64,000 nucleotides of DNA from NCBI GenBank assembly GCA_032718565.1, contig JAVGVS010000446.1, positions 220,001 through 284,000 on the forward strand, given 5' to 3'. This document shows positions 10,600 to 19,040 of this stretch, one piece after another. Position 1 is the first letter of the stretch; each line of letters starts with the position of its first letter. A program made the position numbers and the translations under genes. Origin of the DNA: Distichodus sexfasciatus. Taxonomy: Eukaryota > Chordata > Actinopteri > Characiformes > Distichodontidae. Below the pieces are notes generated by a model. That model was not told where the DNA came from, ran no database searches, and worked only from the letters and a program-made list of their open reading frames with translations.

Positions 10600-11365
10600 C
10601 AGTGACAAAAGTTACATTTATAAAGAATCCTCAAATTATATTAAAAGTACTTGGTTCGACCAATCTTACATCGTTATATATGATAAAGGTTCCTAATAGA
10701 ACCTAAAATGGTTATTCTGCAACAACCTCACTACATCATCACTGCACATTTTAAGAGTCTAGTTCTGGAGTTCTTCCAAGTTCACAGGTCGCTTCAGAAA
10801 ACCAGGGTGAACTACAGTCTTGAAAAACGACGAGTGCTGACTTCAGGGTAATGTTACCAATAAAAAAAATACTAGCCTTATTGAGATTATTATTGCAAAC
10901 AAGTTAAAATGCATGTAGCAAAAGGGCAAACTCCACCTTGCAACCTTTCGTAAATCAATTCCACCTGTGGTCGTAGAAATGCGCCTTGCTGATGCAAACT
11001 GGTTACTGATCGACATTCGCCTAATCGATGACATTGTCCCTGATTGGTTATAGCCATTCAAACAGCCACTTAAAGTTACATTAAGTGTCACGACGAGTCC
11101 AGACACACGACTCCCAGACCAGACGAGCTCATTCTTATCTTCCCACGACACGGAACCAACGCTAACGTAAACGCTAATAATGACCAGATTTCATCCGTAT
11201 GGTGCGACGTGACGTCACAACGCCTCGTTTTAGATTTCGGGCTCCTCTAAATAATAAAGATCTCTAACTGATTGAATTGGAATCTCTCCCCACACTTACC
11301 TTCACGGCAAAGGCTTGAAGCAGGACAGCGAATAAGAACTGCAAGGAATAGACGCCAAAGTTCAT
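2503..11365 (-). CDS. vegfaa: vegfaa coding region, seven exons: vascular endothelial growth factor A precursor
   Basis: Secreted dimeric growth factor; it binds VEGF receptor tyrosine kinases on endothelial cells and drives vessel growth. The join is 11365-11300, 9054-9012, 6251-6055, 5410-5334, 5244-5212, 3689-3558, 2524-2503, totalling 570 nt: 189 residues plus stop. Residues 1-22 are a hydrophobic signal peptide (MNFGVYSLQF...). The PDGF/VEGF cystine-knot domain spans about 37-128, with eight cysteines at 49, 74, 80, 83, 84, 91, 125 and 127, the human spacing shifted by three. One N-glycosylation sequon (NVT) lies at 98-100. Residues 128-139 are a basic linker. Residues 140-184 form the heparin-binding domain with eight cysteines, and the C-terminus is CDKPRR. 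The length matches human VEGF165 (191 residues, from memory). Every junction is GT-AG and keeps frame. The AAHIPKEGGKSKN segment and the exon 4 peptide look like zebrafish Vegfaa rather than Vegfab, from memory. Confidence 0.97.
2525..3557 (-). other. vegfaa intron 7 (between exons 7 and 8)
   Basis: A 1033-nt intron with several short CA tracts (2707-2720, 2921-2971, 3272-3295) and a GAGGAG run near 2845. It ends in a strong polypyrimidine tract before exon 8. Nothing coding is visible. Confidence 0.85.
3558..3689 (-). CDS. vegfaa: vegfaa exon 7: heparin-binding domain
   Basis: This 132-nt exon has the same length as human exon 7. It encodes residues 139-183, starting RCEPCSERRKRLFVQDPLTC and ending with the strongly conserved SRQLELNERTC. 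Seven of the eight cysteines of the heparin-binding domain are here, the eighth being in exon 8. This domain holds VEGF on heparan sulphate and helps neuropilin binding. The acceptor is CCCTTGCAG. The donor is GTTTGT, a weaker match to consensus than the other donors. The exon is a multiple of three and can be skipped in frame. Confidence 0.96.
3709..3791 (-). repeat. (GA/CT)n microsatellite abutting the exon 7 acceptor
   Basis: The plus strand is (GA)n with a few interruptions, so the vegfaa transcript reads (CU)n. It ends about 20 nt before exon 7 and forms most of that exon's polypyrimidine tract. CU repeats are known binding sites for PTB-type splicing proteins. Confidence 0.9.
3888..3981 (-). 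repeat. (CA/TG)n microsatellite upstream of exon 7 in the transcript
   Basis: About 94 nt of (CA)n on the plus strand with two CAAA and one CT interruption; the vegfaa pre-mRNA reads (UG)n. It lies about 100 nt upstream of the (CU)n tract and 200 nt upstream of the exon 7 acceptor. UG repeats are classic TDP-43 and CELF sites. Confidence 0.9.
4056..4160 (+). repeat. tandem GC-box-like repeat in a vegfaa intron
   Basis: Four to five imperfect copies of a roughly 20-25 bp unit containing GGGGCGGGGCTTG on the plus strand, with G runs of four to six. The units resemble Sp1 GC boxes, and the G runs could form quadruplexes on the non-transcribed-RNA strand (the transcript itself is C-rich here). 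Confidence 0.75.
5212..5244 (-). CDS. vegfaa: vegfaa exon 5: basic linker
   Basis: This 33-nt exon encodes a Lys/Gln-rich linker, RQKQEVKTKKE plus two bases (AA). Human exon 5 is 30 nt and has the same phases, so this one carries one extra codon. The acceptor is CTGTTTCAG and the donor GTGAGT. The human linker contains a plasmin-sensitive site; the basic residues here are compatible with that, but I cannot show it. The AA end phase allows joining either to exon 7 (giving Asn) or directly to exon 8 (giving Lys). Confidence 0.92.
5334..5410 (-). CDS. vegfaa: vegfaa exon 4: end of receptor-binding domain
   Basis: This 77-nt exon (human exon 4 is also 77 nt) encodes VLRVKQRVSQHNFQL, then SFTEHTKCEC and two bases of an Arg codon. 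It supplies the last two cystine-knot cysteines (125 and 127). The acceptor is CTCTACAG and the donor GTGAGA. A very short intron of 89 nt (5245-5333) separates it from exon 5. Confidence 0.96.
5411..6054 (-). other. vegfaa intron 3
   Basis: A 644-nt intron between exons 3 and 4. No repeat family, exon or RNA gene is visible. Confidence 0.85.
6055..6251 (-). CDS. vegfaa: vegfaa exon 3: core of the cystine-knot domain
   Basis: This exon is 197 nt, identical in length to human exon 3, and encodes residues 37-102. It contains FMDVY, the YIPSCVVL strand, the RCAGCCNDEALEC signature and the NVT glycosylation sequon. Six of the eight knot cysteines (49, 74, 80, 83, 84, 91) are here, including the pair forming the inter-chain disulphides of the dimer. 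The acceptor is TTTTTGGCAG and the donor GTGAGC. The open frame continues past the donor into intron, so the longer reading frame is not the exon limit. Confidence 0.97.
6252..9011 (-). other. vegfaa intron 2
   Basis: A 2760-nt intron between exons 2 and 3. It contains one SINE (family B) near 7838-7990; the rest is AT-rich unique sequence. A less AT-rich stretch around 6900-7130 contains a 69-codon minus-strand frame with no recognisable similarity, which I do not call a gene. Confidence 0.8.
7838..7990 (+). repeat. tRNA-derived SINE, family B
   Basis: Contains the family-B body: AAGAGGTTGTGGGTTCAAAT (B-box-like), then ATTGGGCCCCTGAGCAAGG and CTCTTAACCC. Related copies in this window are at 35320, 38087 (minus), 40755, 63385 (minus) and 63585. 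Confidence 0.7.
9012..9054 (-). CDS. vegfaa: vegfaa exon 2: N-terminus of mature protein
   Basis: This 43-nt exon encodes AAHIPKEGGKSKNE plus the first base of the next codon. It is bounded by a pyrimidine-rich CCCCAG acceptor and a GTAGGT donor. An alternative AG four bases inside the exon (GCAG) would shift the frame, so the upstream acceptor is the one used. It is too short to be found as an open reading frame; it was identified by its match to the family and by the phase needed to join exons 1 and 3. Confidence 0.93.
9230..9975 (+). repeat. degenerate minisatellite in vegfaa intron 1
   Basis: Roughly twenty loosely conserved copies of a unit of about 33 bp with the core CTTAAACTAGTCACATTAAA and GTTAAATAGC. 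Copies have diverged and vary in length, which suggests an old tandem array. Confidence 0.75.
10108..10178 (+). repeat. (ATATC)n pentanucleotide array
   Basis: About 14 perfect pentamer copies (ATATC) followed by ATACA. It lies in vegfaa intron 1. Confidence 0.97.
10230..10258. promoter_or_regulatory. paired ACGTG motifs (HRE/E-box-like) in vegfaa intron 1
   Basis: A palindromic E-box CACGTG at 10230-10235 and a second ACGTG at 10250-10254 share the direct repeat ACGTGACTG, with starts 19 bp apart (about two helix turns). ACGTG is the core of hypoxia response elements bound by HIF. VEGFA is a well-known HIF target, but use of these sites is an inference. Confidence 0.4.
10552..10597 (+). repeat. 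(AAT)n microsatellite
   Basis: About 15 uninterrupted trinucleotide copies in vegfaa intron 1. Confidence 0.97.
11206..11216. promoter_or_regulatory. perfect CRE palindrome overlapping an ACGTG core
   Basis: TGACGTCA, the full CREB/ATF site, lies at 11209-11216 and overlaps ACGTG at 11206-11210. It sits about 85 bp inside intron 1 from the exon 1 donor, a position where promoter-proximal enhancers are common. Binding is not shown by sequence alone. Confidence 0.45.
11300..11365 (-). CDS. vegfaa: vegfaa exon 1 (coding part): signal peptide
   Basis: This 66-nt coding segment encodes residues 1-22, starting MNFGVYSLQF and ending AFAVK, a typical secretory signal with a hydrophobic Leu/Phe/Ala core. 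It ends on a codon boundary before a GTAAGT donor at 11299. The human exon 1 coding part is also 66 nt. I chose this ATG because it begins the signal peptide and the reading frame joins all later exons. It is preceded by an ACAACC context on the coding strand. Confidence 0.95.
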
Positions 11366-12060
11366 GGTTGTGTTTCCTACGGTTGTGGAAGAAGTGGCGT
11401 TTAAATGGCCTTGGAAGAAGAAAAATGGAAAAAAGAAAAGAAAGGCAAAAAATCGAAAAGCTTTTGAATCTTTGATCGGGGCCTAGTGGAACTCGTGATA
11501 CTCAGGGTCATAGTAACACTTCCATTTTCCCCTTCTTCTTTGCCTCAGGCTTGAGGCACCTGCGAGAAAATATCCTTCTTGGATGATGGTGGTGATAATA
11601 ATAATAATAAAAATCAGTAATAATTATAAAAAAACAAATCCACAAAAATACTCCTTGCGTTCAGTTCCAACAATCCAGAGTATGGAATGGAAGGACGGGG
11701 AGGGGAAATAGAGGAAAAAAAGAAACGGCGATTTATAAATAATAAGCAATTAAAAATAAAAAAAGATCAAGAAATAAGGAGCAGGAGAAAAGTTTCCGTG
11801 ATCTCCACGCGCAGCTCCGGCTGTTTAATGTGAAAGCGGCGCAAGCGAAATGCGCAAATAGAACGAACACAGAGGACGAAAAACTGTGCAAAAATAATAA
11901 GAAGAAATAAATATGAGGAGGCGGATCCGCGCTGTGTGAATGTGCCGCTTTTGTTTTCCGTTTTGTCTCTCTCGGTTCTGCGTGTTCTCTCGCTTCTCCG
12001 GCGGCGCTCTTCTGCTCGTGTAGCGCGGACGCGGCTCGGGCTCTTCATCTTGAGGGAAGC
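11366..12060 (-). other. vegfaa: probable vegfaa 5'UTR
   Basis: Human VEGFA has a 5'UTR of about 1 kb in exon 1, so a long leader is expected. This stretch runs from the start codon to the CG-rich block. The coding strand includes GGAAACTTTTCTCC near 11795, which resembles a GAAACTTTT block I recall in the human leader. A 93-codon upstream open frame starts at 12048 (minus) and would be in the leader if transcription begins above it. The transcription start is not determined. Confidence 0.4.
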
Positions 12061-12130
12061 GGCGAGCGCGCTGATTGGACACGAGCCGGCGCGTCATCGA
12101 GCTTTCCGGGGACGTCACCGATACGGCCAC
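12061..12130 (-). promoter_or_regulatory. candidate vegfaa core promoter: CCAAT box and CRE-like site
   Basis: On the minus strand a CCAAT box lies at 12078-12074 and a GTGACGTC CRE-like site at 12118-12111, in the CG-richest part of the window. I see no TATA box at a suitable distance; human VEGFA is also a TATA-less, GC-rich promoter. The placement is inferred from composition and motifs. Confidence 0.4.
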
Positions 12131-14750
12131 TCATGCGCTCCTCACACTGCTTTATTCAACTCCTCATTTCTATCATTAAATTACAGCAAGGGTCAAAAGT
12201 TTGGACACGCACACACAGTCAGGGGATTGGTCAGATCCCCCCCCGAGAGAGAGAGAAGAGGCATCTTGATAATTAAATGAAATATATGTAAAAAACCATT
12301 TTAAATATTTTAATCCTTGCATTATATATATTTAAATTATTTTTCAGGGTTTTTTTTTTAAAGCTTATATGCTTATTTAATATTTATTCATATTATTTAG
12401 TACATACATCCTACTACTACTACTAATAATAATAATAATAATAATTTTTCTTGGCTTTGGATCATGCAGCATGGATGAAGAGCATGGTGGGATGAATCCT
12501 TAAGCTTAAGGATGAATTTTAAAATTCTGCTTTTATTACATATAGTATATTTTTGTACACATCTAAAGTGTATAAAAACAAACATTCACTATATATACCA
12601 AATTTAGAAACAATTAGCTGACACAGCAACACTTAAGCTGTTTAAATGTGACTTCAACCTTGTAATGATTTTATGGAACCCTGTTGAAATTTTCCTTCAG
12701 GGATTCTACTCAAGGAAGGAACCTGGAGACAAAAAATGCAAATGAATCGAAAAATCAGATGTCTCGCTCGTAAAGAAAAGGGAAGAATGGCTATTTTACG
12801 CCACTGTTGCGTGTGAGAATTCAGAAGCACTATTAATAACTCAATCAGAGGCCATGTGCTGCTTACTGTGTAATGAGAAACAGGCTATTTTTGGAAAACA
12901 GTGTCAGCTGGAGTCGCGATATGGAAATTTACTCAATTAAAGGTTTGAACACATCTCATATAAAGCACAAAAGCTTGATATTATTCTAAGCTCATTTTCT
13001 ATCCCATTCCTAAAATGTTTCTTAAAACTTTCCAACAACGTTTCTACAATGTTCTTACAATGTTTTGGCAACATTTCCTTAGGTTTTATATGTTTCTAGA
13101 AGGTTTGTTATAAAAAAAATGCCAAATTGGTTACTAACATGTTTAAATATCCAGTTTTATGATGATTTTCCAACTACATTTCTACAATCTCCTTTCAACA
13201 TTTCTGCAACATTCCTACAAGGTTTGTACATTTCTACAAAGGGCATTCAGGGAACATTTTTAATCCCTTTCCAACAATGTTTCTAAATAACTTTCCAACA
13301 ATGTTTTCACAATATTTCTACAAAGTTTGTATGTTTCTATATGTTTTTCAATAGAAAATGCCAAATTGGTTACTAACATCTTTAAATGGTAAATTTCCAA
13401 CTATGTTTCTACAATCTTCTTACAACATTTTGGCAACATTTCTACAGGGTTTGCAGAGTGTTCCTACAACAAGACAGTTTTGGATCTCCACCTTTCAAAC
13501 TTTGAAATGTGTTGATGTTTGTTGCTCATTCAATGCTTTCCTCAGCTAACTAAATAGCTAAAAGTGTGGATTAAATTGAATGTGAACATGATTTGGACTT
13601 TGTGTCAAATAATTATAAACCCTGAAGACTTGATTTGGTGAAAGCAGCAGGTAAAACCACTAGAGAAGAAGAACAAGGAAGAAACTTGAATTTTTTTGGA
13701 AATTAGGTTATTTCAGGGGGATCCTGAAAAAATAGATTCCATGTAATGAAGGAAGTTGGAGTTTAAGGTGAGTTCGGTGTAGTAACTCCCGTAAAAGGAA
13801 GCATGGATTCCTCAGAATTTCCTTGAGCAGAAACAAAGCAGCAATAACACCTGAGAATTCCCCCAAATTGGAAAAAGTCTGCTTTGAATGCCCAAAATGC
13901 ATGTTTGAAAAGCAGATGTGCTTCTCATTTAATGTTTTTTTTTTGCTTCCTGTTCCTAATAATACACTGCCAGTCATAACTGTCAGGAACAAATGTGTAC
14001 TTCCAGATCCCAGTTCTCAGGAAGGTGTGGTAAAATAGGTTATGAAGTTAACGTCAGTTATATAACTGTCAACATATGCTTGTAATCTCATACATAAAAG
14101 TAGCATGCTTTTAGTAATTGTTTCCCAAACTTAAAATAAATATACTCACCCGGAGGAAGATTATGTTGCTCACGACAGTTTTTTCTCTGTCTCATTAGAC
14201 ATGAATCATCTTTCATTAGATGATAACAATAAGAAATATAAGAAATCAATCTTATTTGGAGATTACTGAAGTCTGCCTTGTTACTCCTAAACCCACCTTC
14301 AGGAGAAATAATGAACAAGGAGCAAACACTCAGCTTGCGAGATGAGACGATCCACATGATTGGGTTGATGAGAATGAGAGGAGACGAGATTTTAACAGTG
14401 TTTTAAAGAAAACTTCAGTGATTCACATATGAGTGCAATGTGTGTTTTATTTGAGTGAAAGATATGAAAAGTGGTGTGTGTGTGCAGTGCACTGGACTCT
14501 CACTTGTATGATTCCTCCTGCATCTCTTCACACCATTACTGTGCATCAGCTTCTAACGTGTAATTGAAGTGTAAATCATCTCATTACATCATCAGTTTGT
14601 ACATTATCAAATCAACATCTTGATTAAAACGTTAGAGGCGTAATCCCTGCAGCATCAACAGATTTAGGAACATTAACAGATACAATTAGACTAGGACACT
14701 GCTGAACACATCACACCCAACATGCTTCTGTTGTCGTACTGGAAACATAT
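12131..14750. other. upstream flank of vegfaa; no gene recognised
   Basis: AT-rich sequence with a short AAT run near 12420-12445 and a block of reiterated ACAATGTTTCTAC-like motifs at 13000-13480. No exon or RNA gene is supported. Confidence 0.6.
13000..13480 (+). repeat. dispersed internally repetitive element (plus orientation)
   Basis: Repeats of ACAATGTTTCTACAA and TTTTGGCAACATTTCTAC, with AAATGCCAAATTGGTTACTA occurring twice (about 13120 and 13357). Reverse-orientation relatives lie at 15955-16215 and 20816-21000, so this is a dispersed family, not a local duplication. Confidence 0.65.
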
Positions 14751-14769
14751 AAAGAGATGAATGGCTGAA

Positions 14770-14845
14770 TGGTTGGATGGATGGATGGAGGTATGAAGGG
14801 ATAAAGTGATGGATGGATGGATAAATGGAGGGATGGATGAAGGAA
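14770..14845 (+). repeat. (GGAT)n-rich microsatellite
   Basis: Imperfect GGAT/GGATGGAT repeats. Similar tracts occur at 16555-16690 and, as the complement, at 17441-17493. Confidence 0.85.
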
Positions 14846-15954
14846 GTTGAACACGTGTAGATGCCAGATTTTGCTCTCTCAAAATTTTGGTGCAAAAATA
14901 GCATCGTACTATTTCGTGAGACGGCTTGTCCCCTCAATGAGAAACATCGTTACATTTTAATATCGTGAGATCTCATCACACCCCTAATAGTAATGATTGC
15001 AATGACCTTAGACATCCATTAAAATTTTAACGAAAAAATGAATGAGTGAGTTTGGAAGTAAAATCTTGTACGTAACATGCGAGTGCTTGCTGTTATACAA
15101 AGCTTTTGAAAATATTTTGAATGTTTTCCGTAGGTGTGACTCGTCCTCGTTCTCGCCCTTCCTCCTGGTTTGAAGTTGCCAGCGGGCGATGCCAGTGTTT
15201 CAGTGTTTCCATGTTGTTGTATGAAATTGAAGGTTTCATTTTAGTTTGTTTTTACCTCAAGCACACAGTGACTGCAACTCAGAACAAACGCTTAACTGGA
15301 AATGTGCGGTTTTTGGTGATTTTTGGGCCCATTTTTGGGTGAACCATTTCAACAACAATTTTTGCCCTTTTCAACAGTTTGGGTACATCTAGTACAGTTT
15401 GGTGTGTGTCTGTGTGTATTACAGCAAGTCTACAACTTGTGGAACATTACAAACATCAGTGTTAAGCTTTTATCCCATACAACACCAAGGGAGTGGCATG
15501 TTTCAATGTGATTAATTTTTTTAGAGATCAGAGATCCTTCTTGGCTCGACTCTCAGTGCTCACAGTGTTCTTGCTCTCCCATATTTTTAAAAGGCATTTA
15601 TAATGGGAAGCGGCTGCTTGTTGCAAGATTTTACTTCCAAACTCACTAACTCACATTTTTGTCCAAAATTTGAATAATGTATTGTTGTTATTATTGTTAA
15701 ATAATATTCACAATTATAATATTCCTTATTAATATATCACCATTCATACATAACATTCAGCTTAAAGTCTGATATGTGTAAGCTAATTAGAATAGTGCAT
15801 AAGTCAGAAATTGATACAAGGAAATTTTAAGCAAAAGAAAAGTAGTGTGAGTTAAAAATGTAAAATTAAAAAGAAAAAAACATGGAAAATTATTCAGAAA
15901 CTACATAACACATATTAAAGCTTAGTAACATTGTACAAATCTTGTAGATACATT

Positions 15955-16215
15955 CTAGTTACCTAAGAAACTAGAAAGGGTTACATTTTTGTATAACCTT
16001 CTAAACCATTGTATAAACCTTGAGGAAACATTGCAGAGACATTGTGCAAAACCTGTACAAATGTGGCAGAAACATTGTAAGAAGATGGTAAAAATGTTGC
16101 AGAAGCATTATAAGGGGACTTTAGAGATTTTATTGGAAAGGGTTTCATAACATTCTATGACGGTACAAACTTTGAAGAAATGTTGCAGAAAAGCTTTATA
16201 AGCCTTGAACATTTT
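15955..16215 (-). repeat. dispersed internally repetitive element (minus orientation)
   Basis: Reiterated AAACATTGTAGAAACATTG-like motifs, the reverse complement of the 13.0-13.5 kb family. The rest of 14.85-16.5 kb is AT-rich, with no gene seen. Confidence 0.6.
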
Positions 16216-16554
16216 AGGAGCCATGTAATATATAAAATGTATAATAGGTATATAATAAATGTATAATATATAAACTTGTTCTCTGGTTATATGTCTCTGG
16301 ATTATGCTATTTTGCTACTGCAGTATTGATGCAGACTTTCAGCATCAGTGTGAGATTGATTTCATCCCAAATCAGAGCATTGAGGTCAAGTTTTGCCGTG
16401 CGAGACGACTGCAGATAAACTCCATCTCGTCCTCCAGCAGGACTCTCTCATTTTTATCTTTCTCCTTGGCTGTAGGTTCTGCATCTAGTATTTAGTCTTT
16501 CTAGTCATGTGTCGCTTCCACAAAAGCCAAAATCCTCAACTGTTACCTTACTGC

Positions 16555-16690
16555 TATATGGGGTGGAGGAATGTAAGGATGGAGGGATGGATGAAGGGAT
16601 GGATGGATGGAGACATGGAGGGTTCTGGGATACAGGGATGGATGGATGGATACAGGATGGATGAATGAAGGGATGGAGAGATGAAGGCTT
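16555..16690 (+). repeat. (GGAT)n-rich microsatellite
   Basis: Imperfect GGATGGATGGA repeats with AGGGATGGA variants. Several frames stay open across it only because of the repeat. Confidence 0.85.
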
Positions 16691-16794
16691 AATTGGACTG
16701 GATGGCAGGATTTCTCTAGGCAGTCCATTGCAAGTGAAGATGACCAAGCCTCTATAAGGGATGAGGTTGGGGGATGGGGGGATTGGGGGCTGCT

Positions 16795-17275
16795 GTGTTT
16801 CTATCGCTTCTGTCTGTGGTGCCACTGTTTGTGACTATGGAGTCAGGTCCTGGATCTACATATCCTCCTGCAGATAGGGCATGTGAGGACTAGGTCAGGA
16901 GGTTGGGACTGACCAGTCTGAGCATGAAGGTGTCGTCGAGGCTGCCGCTATGTCCGTTTTTGAAAGCATTGTTCTTCAAGGTTCTTCAGAGCCAGATAGG
17001 GAGCACCAGATATGATGATCAACTGCACTATCCTCTAGATGTTCAGGCTTGATGTTGCATTTCTTCAATATCTTTCAGCTGGTCCTTATAGCACCGTTTT
17101 TGTCCCCCTGGTCTTCTGCTGTCTGCTGGCACTTGTCCATAAAGTACCTGATGGTGTAGTCAATTTTCAGGCCTTCAGATGAGATGGGCCACTCTCCTCA
17201 GTTGTCTGTGAGCTAGGGTTGCTTCTATGCCGGAGAACTGAGCATGCTGGAGAATATCAGTGTGAGGAACACAGC
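16795..17275 (-). pseudogene. fragment of a LINE (non-LTR) retrotransposon ORF, C-terminal end
   Basis: Read on the minus strand from about 17260 downward with frameshifts, it gives DILQHAQFSGIEATLAHRQL, then DYTIRYFMDKCQQTAEDQGD-like text, RCYKDQLKDIEE, IKPEHLEDSAVD, and near 16850 a decayed CPICRRICRSR...HKQWHHR zinc-finger end. I recognise this series as the C-terminal region of RT-type ORFs abundant in fish genomes. Stops and frameshifts show that it is dead. The reverse transcriptase core is missing: upstream of about 17275 the similarity ends in a GGAT-rich tract. The exact LINE clade is not determined. Confidence 0.7.
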
Positions 17276-17440
17276 CCCCCACACAGGATGGAGGGACAGA
17301 TGATGGGATAGAGGAATGGAGGGATTCATGACCCACCTGATTAACCTTTTGTCCTTAATCCACATAGGGCAGTCACATGCTGCTTCAGGGAGATATTCTG
17401 TTCTTTTGTTCAACTGAAAGAGACCCAAAAACTATATCTG

Positions 17441-17493
17441 TCCATCTATCCATCTATCTATCCATCTATCCATCTATCCATCTGTCTTTGCAC
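17441..17493 (+). repeat. (ATCC/ATCT)n microsatellite
   Basis: Short run of CATCTATCCATCTATC repeats in otherwise unassigned sequence. Confidence 0.9.
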
Positions 17494-18209
17494 ACACGCC
17501 TACACACATGTTTTTGGTCCCTTTGTTTACAGTATATGACATTGTACATATGTCCAAAATCAAAGCACATTGAAAACATTGTGAATTATGCATGAATCGC
17601 CTCTGCTAAAACCAGAAAGAACAGGCTGAAAAAGTGAAAGAATGAAAGTTTGCAGGTACTTGGTGTTAAAGAATGGGGGGTCTCCTCACCATCATCATGC
17701 CTTAATTGAAGATAAACAGCACTATAATGATGTGGTGCAGAACCTCCCTTACTGGCTTACGAAGGGAAACCTCACTCTCGTCCTCCCACCTCCATCTGTT
17801 CATCTCTCTCTCCATCTCTCCATCCTCCCATCAGCCCAGTCAACAGCGTCCCCCACTAAACTCATTCCATTCTACAGCAGCTTCGTCTTATTCAGCACTA
17901 ATCAGCAAAAGCAGCATCTTATCTTCCTCTTAGCTCACAGCATGGCACTTTCTGTTCTGCCTGACAGCTCAGTGTCATCTGCTTTCACTAATGGTGAAAC
18001 TCTACATGATGATAACTTGGTTTTGAATTTTGCAGTTGAGACAAACTTTCCCAAACCATCCCTAAAATAGTCAGCATTTGTACAAGACAAAAGACTTAAT
18101 TAACAGAGAGTATGACCAAAATCACTTCTGAATAAAAGTAAGATGAAAAGTTGACAGAAATGTAACTACATTTTGACGTCTAAAGCTATGAAGGATGTAA
18201 ATGACTAAA

Positions 18210-18475
18210 TGAGATAGTGTAATAGTTAGGGAGTTGGGAGTTTATTGGAGTATCACTAGTTCAAGTCCCTGACTGCTAAAGGTGCCACTGTGGTAATCAT
18301 GAGCAAGGTACTGTCACCAAGCACTCCTCCCCAGGTCCTGTGCTGTGCTGTGGTATGATTACTGTGCACAGGGCAGCTGATAGTGTAACGGTTAGGGCTT
18401 TCAACCTGCAATTGGAAGGTCATGGGTTTAAATCCCAGACTGCTAGGGTCCTTATCACTAGACCACCAAAACCAT
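18210..18475 (+). repeat. two tandem tRNA-derived SINE copies, family A
   Basis: The first copy (18210-18355) has TAGTGTAATAGTTAGGGAG, a GTTCAAGTCC B-box and GAGCAAGGTACTG. The second (18369-18475) begins GGCAGCTGATAGTGTAACGG and has GGTTTAAATCC. Family A copies in this window share the 3' body CCCACTGCTCCTTCACAGAT. Confidence 0.7.
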
Positions 18476-18491
18476 AATCAAGCATTCATTC

Positions 18492-18610
18492 ATTCATTAT
18501 CCAAAGCGCTTTGAGGGGTCCTATTGGGGTCGCGAGGACAAGAGTCTATCCAGGGACTACGGTCAAAAGGCGGGGCCCAACTCTGGGTGGGGGCCAACAC
18601 ACCACAGGGC
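18492..18610 (-). repeat. SINE family C, partial
   Basis: ATTCATTCATTATCC at its left edge is the reverse complement of the family C tail (GGATAATGAATGAAT). GGGGTCGC and CTATCCAGG fit the same 3' body. The head is missing. Confidence 0.55.
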
Positions 18611-18691
18611 ACACACATTTTTTTATCTGTCCAGTATCAAAGCAGTATCAATAACATCGGACACACTCTGGGGCCCAGGTTTTGGTTTGAG

Positions 18692-18890
18692 GCAGTCGGT
18701 AGTGTAATGGTTATGGAGTTTGCCTCAAGATTGAAAGGTTGCCAGATTGAATTACAGACTGGCAAAGGTAACGCTAAGGTACTCATGAGCAAGATACCCT
18801 CCCCAAGCACTGCTCCTTGGGTGCTGCTCAAGTCAGCTGCCCACTACTCCTTCACAGATGGGGCAAATGCTGAGGTGGCATAAGAACACT
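18692..18890 (+). repeat. tRNA-derived SINE, family A
   Basis: GGCAGTCGGTAGTGTAATGG head, a weak B-box, ACTCATGAGCAAGATAC and CCACTACTCCTTCACAGAT. Confidence 0.7.
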
Positions 18891-19040
18891 GTTGACTGTT
18901 GTGTGAAAACAGGCAGAGTGAAGTTTTCAAGTCCCAAATCCCCTTGTATTGTTAATGGGAGAAAGTGTATTGGTTCCTATGGGAATAAATAAACGACAGA
19001 GAAAGAGGAGTGTGGATCATGACGATTACAGATATGCGAA
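18876..19040 (+). repeat. repeat shared with 26697-26853
   Basis: Both copies carry GAGGTGG...GCATAAGAAC, TTCAAGTCCC, GTATT...TTAAT, GAGAAA and GGTTCCTA, then AATAAACGA. They may be a common 3' extension of family A SINEs or a separate element. Confidence 0.6.

Larger units (their letters stand above)
9055..11299 (-). other. vegfaa intron 1
   Basis: A 2245-nt first intron. Its promoter-proximal part (about 10200-11230) is richer in CG and contains ACGTG and CRE motifs. The middle carries (ATATC)n and (AAT)n arrays, and the distal part is a degenerate minisatellite. No exon is seen. Confidence 0.85.
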
